From NCBI GenBank assembly GCA_004151065.3, contig NWUY0303900935.1, forward strand, positions 1-11,414: DNA of 11,414 bases, given 5' to 3'. Source of the DNA: Larix sibirica. Taxonomy: Eukaryota > Streptophyta > Pinopsida > Pinales > Pinaceae. Within the stretch, counting starts at the first letter, position 1. Every line of letters starts with the position of its first letter. Under the pieces are notes generated by a model, which was not told the DNA's origin, did no database searches, and saw only the letters and a list, made by a program, of their open reading frames with translations. Positions 1 through 8,670 of the stretch are shown here, one piece after another. Position numbers and translations under genes: made by a program.

Positions 1-540
1 CATGTCCTAAAATGGGAAACATGCCAAACACATGCCGTAGACATGTGTCGCTCTAATAACCAATTTTCATTGTGACACTTTTAGTTGTTGGGAAAGAGAT
101 GTCACAGTCTTTTATTGTGTAGGTAAAGGGTAAAATTGAGTCGTGAAGGGATTCCAAGCATTTTGTAAATGTTCCAGCTTCTAAAAAAATTGGACCTTTA
201 TGTCTATATTTCTTATTTATGCTAATTGATTTAATATGTGTGTGTGTGTATAAATTTTTAGAGTCCAATTTTTCTAGGGTGTTCACTTCTCGTGTCCTGT
301 TTCTAGGGTCTTCACTTCTTGTGTTGGATACTTGTATTTCCATGTCCTCTGTGTCCCATGTCCTCATGTTAGGTGACTTAGTGTATGCTAGAGAGCACTT
401 GCAAAGAACATGCTTGAGAGGCCAAGTTTCAAGGGTTTATCTACCATCTTGGAACGAGTTATCTGAGGAATTCTCCCTCTTTTCTCCCTTTGTTGTTCTA
501 TTAAAGAATGATTAGCTTGCTTCTATCAAATCGTTGTGGT
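1..540. other. Non-coding DNA, inferred upstream intron of the LeuRS gene
   Basis: I recognise no gene here. The stretch is AT-rich, has a short TG run (237-248) and many CATGTCC/GTGTCC-type words, which gives it a low-complexity, repeat-derived look. A 29-bp tandem pair lies at 271-328. The open frames on both strands are short, start at non-consensus positions and match no family I know. Because the first visible LeuRS exon at 3375 begins with a phase-0 acceptor, this DNA is most simply read as part of the preceding intron, but that cannot be proven without the upstream exon. Confidence 0.5.
271..328. repeat. 29-bp imperfect tandem pair
   Basis: Two adjacent copies begin at 271 and 300, each starting TTTCTAGGGT and continuing with TTCACTTCT and GTGT at matching positions. 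Only a few bases differ over the first 25 bases. It looks like a simple slippage duplication, and I infer no function. Confidence 0.7.
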
Positions 541-689
541 TATTCTAAAGCTTCATTATAGGACACCATCACAACATTGTTTGAGTGTGGCACCTTTAGG
601 GCCCCGCCAAGTTATTTTTTAATTTTTTACCAACACATTAAGGCATATTTTGGCATAGCTCTTTTGTCTTAATCATTTACAAATTGCTC

Positions 690-1620
690 TCTTAGTGTAG
701 CCCCTTGACTCTATTTGCCATATATTGAATAGGCACTAGTCCCTTATGTTATATAACTCTATTATCTATACTACAGAAAATACAATGTTTTGCGAAGCTA
801 TCTCTTCACATCATCGTGAGTCTCTTTGTCATAGTCTCGGTAATCCTATCATAGGGAAACATGCCTTGTGTTGGAGAAGAGACAACCAAAAGTTGGAGAG
901 GGACTTATTGAGGTCAATAGATAGCCCCTCTGAGTTACCCTTGGGTTTGCATTCTGCACTTAGGACTTTTACACATTTGAAGTGTAGGTTTGGGAGGTAA
1001 TACCTCTCATATATATAGAGGGACAAAGTCATTTTATACACATAATGATTTGTACATTTCTCTTTGTACTTGTCTTCTAGGAGAGATTTTCTAGGGTTTC
1101 TTCATGAACCCTAGGAGAAGCTAATGGAAGGGAAGTAGGATGCTTTGGTTAGAGTTCTCTTGTGATTAGGGTTTTCTCTTATGGAGAGGTTCGTGATGAT
1201 CTTGGCTCTCTCTCTCTTGGATCTTCACCTCTCTTTCTCTCTCCATTAGGGATTCTTGGTCTTCTTATGCATCGTGGAGTTCTAGGGTTAGGGTTTTACC
1301 CCTGGAGATTGAAGATCATGGTTTTGAGAGAAAACTGTAGGGCGAATTTGTGAAGAAGAAGAGGAGGAGGAGGATGTCTTTCCTTGGAGATAGTGTTGGA
1401 AAGATTCTTGCACTTGGATCTTCTTGGTTGAGCTAGGGATTGATGATTTACCCAAGCCTTTTGGATGGTTGGATTTTTGTACTATCCTTGAGAGAAGGCT
1501 ATGGTATGTACTTGTACTTCATCTTGAGATTAAATATAAAGTTTCCAACTATCCATATCTTATGCGATTTGCAGATTTGAATTTTCAGCATATGTTCTTT
1601 ATGCTTTGTTATTTACAATG
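690..1620 (+). other. Unassigned block with TATA box and telomere-like words (possible LTR fragment)
   Basis: The block has a TATA-like box near 1008-1017, a CT-rich tract (about 1204-1246) and a purine-rich GAA/GGA tract (about 1352-1376). It also has repeated plant telo-box-like words (CTAGGGTTT near 1091, TTAGGGTTTT near 1168, CTAGGGTTAGGGTTTTA near 1282). An 8-bp inverted repeat CTAGGGTT/AACCCTAG spans about 1090-1113. This mix occurs in LTRs and in promoter/5' leader regions of plants. I found no primer-binding site, polypurine tract next to an LTR end, or gag/pol reading frame, so the LTR reading stays weak. The block could also be an old promoter or ordinary intron sequence. Confidence 0.25.
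1008..1017 (+). promoter_or_regulatory. TATA-like box
   Basis: The sequence CTCATATATATAGAGG around this position matches the plant TATA consensus in an otherwise less AT-rich setting, with C/T-rich sequence starting about 30-60 bases downstream. No coding frame of note follows. If it is real, it would belong to an LTR or a non-coding transcript inside the presumed intron. Confidence 0.25.
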
Positions 1621-1639
1621 ATTTACGTCTTACTGATTT

Positions 1640-2240
1640 GACATTAGTAAAAGAGCAAATTGTCAAGTGATTTAACATCTAAAGGAAGAATACAAGGGGC
1701 TGCATTTAAAGTGTTTTGTTTTTTCCTAGACTAAGGGATGAGATAGCTAGAAGACAAGAAAGGGTGTTCCCTTTTATAGCTATCTCTTCCCTTTTATAGA
1801 ACAAGAGAAAGGGATTACATGTAAAAACCTAGACTAAGTCCACCTAAGAGAATGGGTTTGCAAGTGGAGAGCTCCACCTTGGCAAGGTCCACTTTAACCC
1901 TAACTAACTGATACGCTTCAGATGTGCTAAGGGTAGGTGTTATAACATGTGCCAAGCATGCTTCTCCAAATAACTAACTCAATTAGTGTGCCCCACATGC
2001 CAAGGTAGGTCCATGCCCACACATGCCAAGGACCCACTCATTTTTATGCAACAACTTAAGTGGTGCACATTCCCAGTCCAAGTAACTCCAAGTGTCAAAA
2101 AATAGATGAAAAGGGGCTATGAAACAATTCACCCTCACGAGACTCTCTCCCACTAATGTGTCCCTCTCACAGCAAGAGTCAAATTCTTTCCGAGCAACAA
2201 GTAAAGCAACTGGCAACAACTCAATATCTTTTTCAGGTCT
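1640..2240 (-). other. Unassigned block, possible LTR fragment read on the minus strand
   Basis: On the minus strand the block carries two TATA-like boxes 20 bp apart (1767-1799), preceded by a GC-richer stretch with short direct repeats: CACATGCCAAGG occurs at 1994-2005 and again at 2020-2031. A 10-bp perfect inverted repeat, GAGATAGCTA/TAGCTATCTC, lies at 1740-1749 and 1777-1786. This resembles the promoter half of an LTR in the minus orientation. No LTR ends, target-site duplication or retroelement protein could be tied to it, so the assignment is tentative. Confidence 0.25.
1767..1799 (-). promoter_or_regulatory. Duplicated minus-strand TATA-like box
   Basis: The 13-mer TTCCCTTTTATAG occurs at 1767-1779 and exactly again at 1787-1799. 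On the minus strand each copy reads CTATAAAAGGGAA, a good TATA-box match of the kind common in plant LTR promoters. The two copies are 20 bp apart and the 3' arm of a 10-bp inverted repeat overlaps them. Function is inferred only from the motif. Confidence 0.35.
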
Positions 2241-3374
2241 TTAGATACCCACTGACTGATGGATAGAAAGTTTGGTTCCAATTGTCAACAGCACTCCCCA
2301 CTTGTCAATGCAATAATGCAATATCTAATGACATTGCTTTATAATTTTTAACTGTATATTGAACACATATATCAATCCCCTTTTCATTGCAATGACACTT
2401 TTAATGGACAGACACATTTTCACGCTTTACAATAACCAAAGACAAGGGAGTGTGTTTGACATCTCCACTTTAAAGGAAATCAAAGAATTTAAACATTTAA
2501 CCACTGAGTACTGTCCAGACTCCAGAGCAAATTACAAACAGGAACCCAAGAAGAACCATTGGGTTAAACAATCAACATCCACTCCTAACATCCAAGGCTG
2601 AGACAAAGCTGGTAATGAGAGTTGTCTTGGCTTTATGCTGTTTATTCTGTGTAGTCCTGTGACAGACTGATTGAATGTGTAGTCCCGGGATGCCTTTCGA
2701 TTATGATCTTCTATGTTGAAAGAAGGATGTGTTGAGACTGATATGAGATCTGTGTAGTTTATATATCAAGGTGGTTCTCCCTGCTTTGATACAACTCTTA
2801 AATGAAAGGACTACACATCTCGGATCACTCGCAGAGTCACAAGTATAATCATGAACAGACCAATTGTAGCTGCTTTATGACATAAATATTAGATGTTATT
2901 CTGAAGCTGATGTGCACACTCACATCATTTATTTACATGAAATTGATTGTAAGGTGTACTTATTTCAGGGACAAAAAAATTGTGGGATATAGTGAAATTT
3001 AATTTCATTTTCATCCTCGAGTATGAAACTCTGCATTCATGATAAAAGAACGTAGTGATTAAAATTGACTTCTAACTAAAAGCACAGATAACACAAACCT
3101 GCTTAAGTACCTTTGAGCAAAAGGAAAGAATTCAGCTAAGCTCCATGGTGGAAAACAATGCATTTATACTATATTTAATGTTTTGTCATCTATAGGCTAG
3201 ATTTTTTCCTGTCAATGCTGTTGTCAAAAAGGCACGCCAAACTTAAATGTTAGCATTGCTTGCAGTGTATGGGTGTTGGAAGGCTTGGCTAAATTCCTTT
3301 TGGAGGCAAATTGTTTATTTGTCTATTACTAACCAGTTAAACTGGGTTCTTTTTTACGAAAATTTCTTCTGCAG
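2241..3374. other. Non-coding DNA, inferred intron ending at a splice acceptor
   Basis: I recognise no gene in this stretch. TGTGTAGTCC occurs twice near 2650-2690, and a complementary word (GGACTACACAT) lies near 2810, so a small hairpin is possible. The last bases, a T-rich tract ending TTTCTTCTGCAG at 3374, form a strong plant 3' splice site in front of the first visible LeuRS exon. I looked for LeuRS N-terminal sequence (the HIGH region and the segment just before [10 protein letters not shown]) and did not find it. Confidence 0.55.
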
Positions 3375-3494
3375 CTAAAATCCTTGGGGTTCTCATATGA
3401 TTGGCACCGTGAAATTTCAACAACTGACCCAGAATATTATAAGTGGACGCAGTGGATCTTTCTTCAGTTACTGAAGAGGGGACTTGCATATCAG
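3375..3494 (+). CDS. LeuRS: LeuRS exon a (first visible)
   Basis: The exon encodes 40 codons starting [15 protein letters not shown] and ending LLKRGLAYQ, a highly conserved piece of the LeuRS catalytic domain. Its acceptor is TTCTTCTGCAG at 3374 and its donor is CAG|GTGTCA at 3495. Both flanking introns are phase 0. The following intron is 203 nt (3495-3697). Confidence 0.93.
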
Positions 3495-6393
3495 GTGTCA
3501 CATTCTGACATCAAATCTCATGAGATCAAATGTTTCTTCAATTACTGTTTCAGCTTACTGGTTCTTTCTATTTTTGGCACTTTGATTCTAATAATGAAAA
3601 AAACTGAATCTAAGTTCAGTTACAAAGTCCTTTTCTTCCAATTTGTTTTCTTATTATGTTTTTATCATATATTTTGATTTTAGTGTTGACTTATCAGGCA
3701 GAAGTTCCAGTTAATTGGTGCCCTGCTCTTGGCACTGTTTTGGCGAATGAGGAGGTCATTGATGGTGTTAGTGAACGAGGTGGACATCCTGTAATCCGCA
3801 AGGCAAGCAGCTCTCTGTTTCATATCTCAGTGATATTTAGGAATCAGAAGTTCTGCAATTGCCCAGAAATGGATGAATCGTGTATACTTCTGGTTTTAAA
3901 TTTTAACTATTTGAAGCCATTAAATGTTGGTCTACATTGCCTCTTCCACATATAAGAGATGCCAGTCACTCTCATGGTGTTACATATGCTCCTATGTGCC
4001 TGCCTGACCATTTGCTTATTTCCAAAGTGGACTTCTTTCTAATGTAGGGGACAACAGAGGGGATGGAGTTCTCAGCTACCATACTCAAAAGGTTCTGGCC
4101 AGTTTGAATTCACACAGAATGTTTTAACGGTTTCTGCTTGAGAATCATATAACAGCCATCTGTAAGCCTTGTGTGGTGGTGCTTACCTTTAACTGCTAGT
4201 CTGTTTTTGAGAAGCAGTCACCCTTGCTCTCTATATTTAAAAGACAAATGAACTTTCCAAATTTTCTGAAGGCTGAAACCTATCGACTTTCAAAAGTCAT
4301 CTTGCCTCATTATCCTGAACAGCCCATCTTCTGTTGAGTCAATATGCAAGAGAAAAGCTTGGCTGGGTCTTAGCTTAGAGCTTTTTTGTTCTGCAATCAA
4401 AGAAATATTGCCACATGATCATTTTCAATCTTTCCAAATAGGACCCGGCACATCCACATTCAAGTAGATCAAGCAATCCAGATTTCAGTTAAGATAGGAT
4501 TTTCAGAGAGATATAGACTCCCTTGACATTGTAGCCAAAGTGGCTATGTTGGTTCTCCTGACCTATGTAGGGAGGAACAACGTACATTTTCATGTTTTGA
4601 TCTGATGTTGTAATTTTATGATGTAATCTCTTTTTTTTATTAAAACAATTATTTTGAAGCCAATTTACAAAGGAATTCTTTCATATATTTTCATAAAGTT
4701 TAAGCTAACAAGTCACTATGTATAATATGAACAGCCAATGCGTCAATGGATGCTTAAAATCACTGAGTATGCTGACCGCCTTCTCGAAGATTTGGATGAA
4801 CTAGATTGGCCTGAAAGCATCAAGGAAATGCAGCGTAATTGGATTGGACGGTCAGAAGGTGCTGAATTGGACTTTTATGTACTCGATAGAGATGGGCAAG
4901 AGAGGGAATTGAAGCTGACTGTTTATACAACAAGACCAGACACTATTTTTGGGGCAAAGTAAATTGTCATACTCAATGTGCCGAATGTTTAAACTTTTAA
5001 TCATTACAATTGAGGAATAGACAAGGGATGCTGTTTTCTAGGTAAGCAGTATAGCTTGACATTTTGTTCCTGTTTTCTTTCATGCAGGTATTTAGTTATT
5101 GCACCTGAACATCCATTGTTGATATCAATAACATCTGATTCTCAGAAGATCCATGTAAGTAGTCCTTGATTTTCTTAGTTATTGTTCTTTTAATGTTCAT
5201 GTGGGAGCTTCTTTCATCACATGTGGCCCAACGACAATTTCGAGTGATCTCTCAGGTAGAGGATTACTTTGAGAAAGCATCCAGAAAAAGTGAATTGGAG
5301 AGGACTGATCTTCAGAAGGACAAATCTGGAGTCTTTACTGGTTCTTGTGCACGGAGTGCTGCAACTGGTGAGGCCATTCCTATCTGGGTGGCAGATTATG
5401 TCCTTGGCAGGTGCGCCTGAAGAGTTTCCTTTCCTGTTTTGACTGGGTTATCTGCGAGTACATTATCAACTCACGATGAATAAATTTGAAATGGTCTTTA
5501 TCTTTCAATAAAATGGAGATTTTGTGTGTTTCAAAGTGAAAAGCTTCTTGAAGGTGAAAATATGTGCTTGGTTAAATTCGTTACATTGTCATTCACAAAT
5601 ACTCACTTAAGTAGTGTGAATGACAGAAGATATGCAGAGGTTATGGGAACTGGCAATGAAATGATCAATAACTTTTTTCATATGTACCATGTATATATTT
5701 TTTAATCTTTGGAATACAGCTATGTCTATATTAATTTAATTAATCTACCAAATACAAGGATGGGTAACCTTTTGGTGCGAGTTTCAATAGGAAACTTACC
5801 AAAGTTATCATGAACACCTGAGCTACTTTTTGGCAGTTATGGCACAGGAGCAATTATGGCAGTTCCTGCACACGATTCTCGAGACTATGAATTTGCCACA
5901 AAATATAATCTTCCAATTCAACAAGTTGTGCTTCCTAAAGATGACAGTGGATGTGCCACAGACAAAGCGTATACAGGTGGAGGCATTATGATAAATTCAT
6001 CCAGTGATAGGTCTCAGTTTGATATTAATGGTTTGTCAACTGCTGAAGCTGCTGCCAAAGTCATTGAGTGGGTCGAAAGGACTGGACATGGAAAAAAGAA
6101 GGTGTGCTACTGTTTCAGGGAATAAAATTGTTTTCTTTACAAGCCAGAGACCACAGGAATACAATATAACTTTTATGTGGTAATTTATATTAGCACAGGT
6201 AAACTACAAGCTTCGAGATTGGTTGTTTGCTCGACAACGTTACTGGGGTGAGCCTTTCCCAGTGATGTTTCTAGAGGACACTGGTGAAGCTGTTCCTATT
6301 CCTGAAAGTGATTTGCCAGTCACTCTCCCTGAAATGGATGATTTTACTCCAACGGGCACAGGAGAACCTCCACTTGCCAAATCTATTTCTTGG
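3375..6393 (+). CDS. LeuRS: Leucyl-tRNA synthetase, bacterial/organellar type (internal exons only)
   Basis: The product attaches leucine to tRNA-Leu for protein synthesis in chloroplasts and mitochondria. In Arabidopsis this nuclear-encoded class Ia enzyme is made from one gene distinct from the cytosolic LeuRS. Seven exons join to 377 codons with no stop. In order they give the catalytic-domain segment [10 protein letters not shown]...WTQWIF, the [15 protein letters not shown] zinc/CP1 entry region, RQWMLKIT and [11 protein letters not shown], then the CP1 editing domain with its threonine-rich TTRPDT motif and the [19 protein letters not shown] motif that holds the editing aspartate. [14 protein letters not shown] then marks the return to the catalytic domain. 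The transit peptide, HIGH, KMSKS and tRNA-binding C-terminus are absent because both flanking introns run out of the window or into elements. All splice junctions preserve frame and conserved residues, so this looks like a working gene rather than a pseudogene. The identity is very secure; expression is not shown. Confidence 0.95.
3698..3802 (+). CDS. LeuRS: LeuRS exon b
   Basis: The exon encodes 35 codons, [20 protein letters not shown] through [11 protein letters not shown]. The acceptor is ACTTATCAG at 3697. The conserved continuation in this family is VIRK followed directly by P-M-R-Q-W, and exon c begins exactly with those residues. That fixes the exon end at AAG in 3800-3802, which means the donor is GC rather than GT. 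Confidence 0.9.
3803..4734 (+). other. LeuRS intron with GC donor (GC-AG type), 932 nt
   Basis: The 5' end reads AAG|GCAAGC, close to the AG|GCAAGT consensus of the minor class of GC-AG introns, which are spliced by the ordinary spliceosome. The 3' end reads ATGAACAG. The intron is phase 0. The two GT dinucleotides that would keep frame either delete the conserved VIRK (GT at 3791) or add nine unconserved codons (GT at 3830). No gene or element is recognised inside; the region is plain AT-rich intron DNA with a T/A-rich tract near 4630-4650. Confidence 0.75.
4735..4958 (+). CDS. LeuRS: LeuRS exon c
   Basis: The exon encodes [20 protein letters not shown], the [15 protein letters not shown] signature and the start of the editing domain with [13 protein letters not shown]. 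The TTRPDT threonine-rich motif is at 4927-4944. In characterised LeuRS proteins this motif lines the hydrolytic site that removes mischarged isoleucine, norvaline and similar amino acids. The donor is AAA|GTAAAT at 4959, phase 2. If the following 129-nt intron were retained, a TAA at 4960-4962 would stop translation at once. Confidence 0.93.
5088..5154 (+). CDS. LeuRS: LeuRS exon d (67 nt)
   Basis: The exon completes the split lysine codon and then encodes [11 protein letters not shown] followed by a variable segment ending QKIH. The acceptor is TTTCATGCAG at 5087 and the donor is CAT|GTAAGT, a perfect plant donor. YLVxAPEHPLL is conserved in the CP1 editing domain, while the residues after it vary between species. 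The next intron is 101 nt. Confidence 0.9.
5256..5410 (+). CDS. LeuRS: LeuRS exon e
   Basis: The exon encodes [32 protein letters not shown] and [29 protein letters not shown] and [13 protein letters not shown] are editing-domain signatures. The acceptor is GATCTCTCAG at 5255 and the donor is GGCAG|GTGCGC. The final AG joins T of the next exon to rebuild the serine of LGSYGTGA (phase 2). Confidence 0.92.
5411..5836 (+). other. LeuRS intron, 426 nt
   Basis: A GT-AG intron (GTGCGC at the start, TTTTTGGCAG at the end), phase 2, AT-rich. I see no gene, element or structured RNA in it. Confidence 0.85.
5837..6101 (+). CDS. LeuRS: LeuRS exon f (editing-site aspartate motif)
   Basis: The exon starts [20 protein letters not shown], the strongest editing-domain motif. 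Its HDxRDxEF segment (from the His codon at 5871) contains the conserved aspartate that holds the amino group of the mischarged amino acid. It ends with [17 protein letters not shown], the linker leading out of CP1. The donor is AAG|GTGTGC at 6102. The following intron is only 97 nt (6102-6198). Confidence 0.94.
6199..6393 (+). CDS. LeuRS: LeuRS exon g (last visible)
   Basis: The exon encodes [19 protein letters not shown], which re-enters the catalytic domain, then a region ending in [18 protein letters not shown]. The acceptor is ATTAGCACAG at 6198 and the donor is TGG|GTGAGT at 6394, phase 0. The family continues with a short VN-containing stretch and an MPQWAGSCWYY segment. I did not find that segment downstream in any frame, so the next exon is either beyond 11414 or lost. 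Confidence 0.93.
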
Positions 6394-6907
6394 GTGAGTA
6401 TCAGAATCAATAAATTTTCTGGCTTGATCAAGGTTTGTTGTCATTTTGAATGGTACTTTGTTACCAGAGAGAACAAATTATAGACATGATGTCATAAGAT
6501 TGTAATTGCAAATGTGAAAACATAAAGAGGCTATGTAGTGCAAAGTTATGCTGATTGAAACTTATTTTGCTTCTTTATTGTCAGAATCAAGGCTATGCAG
6601 ATAGATATATCGGCAGAATAATCAAGTTAATTTTATCATACTAGATTATCGTGAGTTGAGAACTTTTAGCAGTCAGCATACTATGCTGAGAGAATCTGGA
6701 AGAAGTTTACTAAACTTTAAAAGACTTGGTAGTAGGTATTTGTCACAATTTTAAGGATATGAATGGATTCTATTTAATTAAATATAATGCAAAAGTAATA
6801 GAAGTTCTGATTTTCACTTTGGAATAAAGCATAATTATCAACCCAATAAGTTTATACTCTTTTCATTTGCAATACTCTGCTCTTTTCATTATCAACTGCC
6901 CTATCGT
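6394..6907 (+). other. Start of the long downstream LeuRS intron
   Basis: The stretch begins with the donor GTGAGT and continues as AT-rich DNA. I recognise no exon, RNA gene or element. The expected continuation of LeuRS is not encoded here. The lower end of the decayed reverse-transcriptase relic starts at about 6908. Confidence 0.6.
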
Positions 6908-7507
6908 AAGTGCGTTTAGCACCTATATTAGATATGTGAAGTGCTCTTGCCAAGTAGCATTGAAGATCAATATGCCATCCAAATATACAATTACAAAATA
7001 ATTTATAAATAGATGTAGCACATCATTCATTAAATCCATAAAAGTTTCAGGTGAGTTGCACAAACCAAAAGGCTTAATTAACCATTCACACAAATCCTGC
7101 CATGTCTTGAATTCTCTTTAACAAGTGTCTTCTTCTTTGACTCTCAATTGGTGATAACCTTATTTGAGGTCCACCTTTGTGAAAAACATAGCTTGTTGCA
7201 GCTGGTCCAACAAGTCATCAATCCTTCTCAATGGATATCTTTTCTTGATGGTTACCTTGTTCAGTGCTCTGTAGTCAATGCACATCATGCAACTTCCATC
7301 CTTCTTTGGCACTATGATGATGGGTGACCCACAAGGTGGAGTACTAGGCTTTATGACTCCCTGCTTCAACAACTGCTGCAATTGTTTCTTCACTTCATCT
7401 AACTCTAAAATGGATTATCTATAGTACATAATAATATACAACCCAATGTTAGGTAATGGAAATTTTGGCAACAGTTGAATCTCATTTTCAATTTCTCTCT
7501 TAGGTGG
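6908..7507 (-). pseudogene. Decayed Ty3/gypsy retrotransposon reverse-transcriptase fragment
   Basis: On the minus strand one frame runs from PPKREIENEI at 7507 to about 6908. It contains reverse-transcriptase signatures: [64 protein letters not shown] and VIVYLDGILIF. The order and wording are those of the Ty3/gypsy pol RT domain of plants. Four in-frame stops break it (7415-7417, 7160-7162, 7118-7120, 6923-6925), and the catalytic YLDD box reads YLDG (Gly codon at 6974-6976), so it cannot be active. I see no gag, protease, RNase H, integrase, LTR or primer-binding site nearby, so only a core fragment remains. It is antisense to the host gene within the presumed intron. Confidence 0.9.
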
Positions 7508-8263
7508 TGTTATCACACAAATCTGCATCTAAAAGTGAACAGATTGGGGCGACTATTATAGACAATTCAGTCCTGTCACTTGCTAAATGCCTCTCTGTTT
7601 GGGCTGGTGTTTTTCTTGCCATAGGGGGATGTCTCTAAGGTGGTTGTATGCTGTTTTTCTGCAGTTAAAATCTGCGTATACCTTCAGAAATAATTAGCAC
7701 ACAAAGCTGCCCTCAAAGCACCTGAAGACACCTGAGACATAGTAAAAATTATAAATTAAAGTGCATAAATTGGGATTAGTTCCTTAATTAAATTTCAGCA
7801 GTAAAGATGGAAGTAAATGAGATAGAATATGCACCTTGAGTGAAAGAGAAATTCAAAACAAAGGCATGGAAGTAACAACACAAGCCCTACTTACACGATT
7901 GCACACAGAACACAATCACAAATGTTCAAAGAGCTGAATGCATAGAACTTCTTCTGATATATTAGCATAGAGGTGGCAACTTCATCGTAGATACAATAAA
8001 CTTGGTGCTTCCCTGTCAATATTTGCCATTTGGTGTAGAAATGGATGTGCTGTCAAGTTTGAAAAGATGGAAGAATGTGATTGTGAAGAGCTCTTGAAAC
8101 AGTAGAAAAGAATCCAATATTGCAGATTAAGAGTCTCCACTCATCCTTTTATAAAAAACAAGAGAAAAAAGCGAGAGAAAGTGCGCTGTAGAAGTGAGAG
8201 GAGAGGATCGAACTCCAAGTCCAACCCTTTGCATGGCATAATCTAGTGGATGATAGTCTTTAA
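7508..8263. other. Non-coding DNA between the RT relic and the hAT element
   Basis: I recognise no gene. The protein similarity of the RT relic stops at about 7507, and nothing convincing for an upstream pol or gag domain follows on the minus strand. A purine-rich tract (AGAGAAAAAAGCGAGAGAAA) lies at 8161-8180. The last eight bases before the hAT end (8256-8263, GTCTTTAA) would be the left target-site duplication if the hAT boundary is right. Confidence 0.5.
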
Positions 8264-8279
8264 CAGTGTTGAAAATTTG

Positions 8280-8293
8280 GCCGAAATTTCGGC
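8280..8293. repeat. 14-bp perfect palindrome at hAT left end
   Basis: GCCGAAATTTCGGC is a perfect palindrome starting 16 bases inside the proposed terminus. Short subterminal palindromes and repeats are usual binding places for hAT transposases. That role is inferred from the family and not shown here. Confidence 0.85.
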
Positions 8294-8360
8294 AACATTG
8301 TGAAAACTCGCAATTTTTTTCTGGGAGCTGATTTTTTGGCCCGAAAAATCACGATGTTTA

Positions 8361-8389
8361 CCTAAAAATCGGGCATCGCGATTTTTAGG
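8361..8389. repeat. 11-bp perfect inverted repeat in hAT subterminal region
   Basis: CCTAAAAATCG (8361-8371) and CGATTTTTAGG (8379-8389) are exact reverse complements around a 7-bp spacer. Related AAAAATC/GATTTTT words recur at about 8331-8350 and 8398-8430, making a cluster of alternating orientation. This is the expected look of hAT subterminal transposase sites and could also form a hairpin in a transcript. Confidence 0.85.
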
Positions 8390-8670
8390 ACAAATTGTGA
8401 TTTTGCCCTAAAAAATCGCTCCATGACCCAAAAAATCACCCAGGCCACAGGGTTTATGTTTTAAAGGGGACTTTTTTGGTTTCAAGAGATCATTTTGCTT
8501 TGCAAGTGTTGGGAAATGAGAGGGAGAGTGTTTGCAACCATCAACCAATAGCTTTATAAGACTAAATCCTTGCTTTCATCACCATCAAGCTTTTTTTAAA
8601 TGGAGCACAAATCAATTGCTAGCTGCCTACGGTGTTGGTCATCTCAAATCACAGGTATTTATTCAAATTC

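Noticed and set aside
53-2601. Several open frames of 60-105 codons on both strands (for example 53-367 minus, 219-515, 746-1000, 1162-1353, 1424-1621, 1983-2219 minus, 2359-2601)
   Set aside because: They have no recognisable domain, overlap one another on opposite strands and lie in repeat-like DNA. Frames of this length are expected by chance.
3791-3831. Alternative GT donors at 3791 and 3830 for the second visible LeuRS exon
   Set aside because: Both keep frame, but one removes the conserved VIRK and the other adds nine unconserved residues. The GC donor at 3803 restores the conserved junction exactly.
6240-6431. Minus-strand open frame opposite LeuRS exon g
   Set aside because: It is a shadow of the conserved coding exon on the other strand.
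8204-8216. AGGATCGAACTCC, which on the minus strand resembles a tRNA/SINE B box
   Set aside because: I could not find a convincing A box at the right distance or a cloverleaf, so neither a tRNA gene nor a SINE is supported.
6394-8263. Search for the next LeuRS exon (expected MPQWAGSCWYY segment)
   Set aside because: No frame on the + strand gives it. A TTCTGCAG near 7660 resembles an acceptor, but the sequence after it does not match LeuRS.
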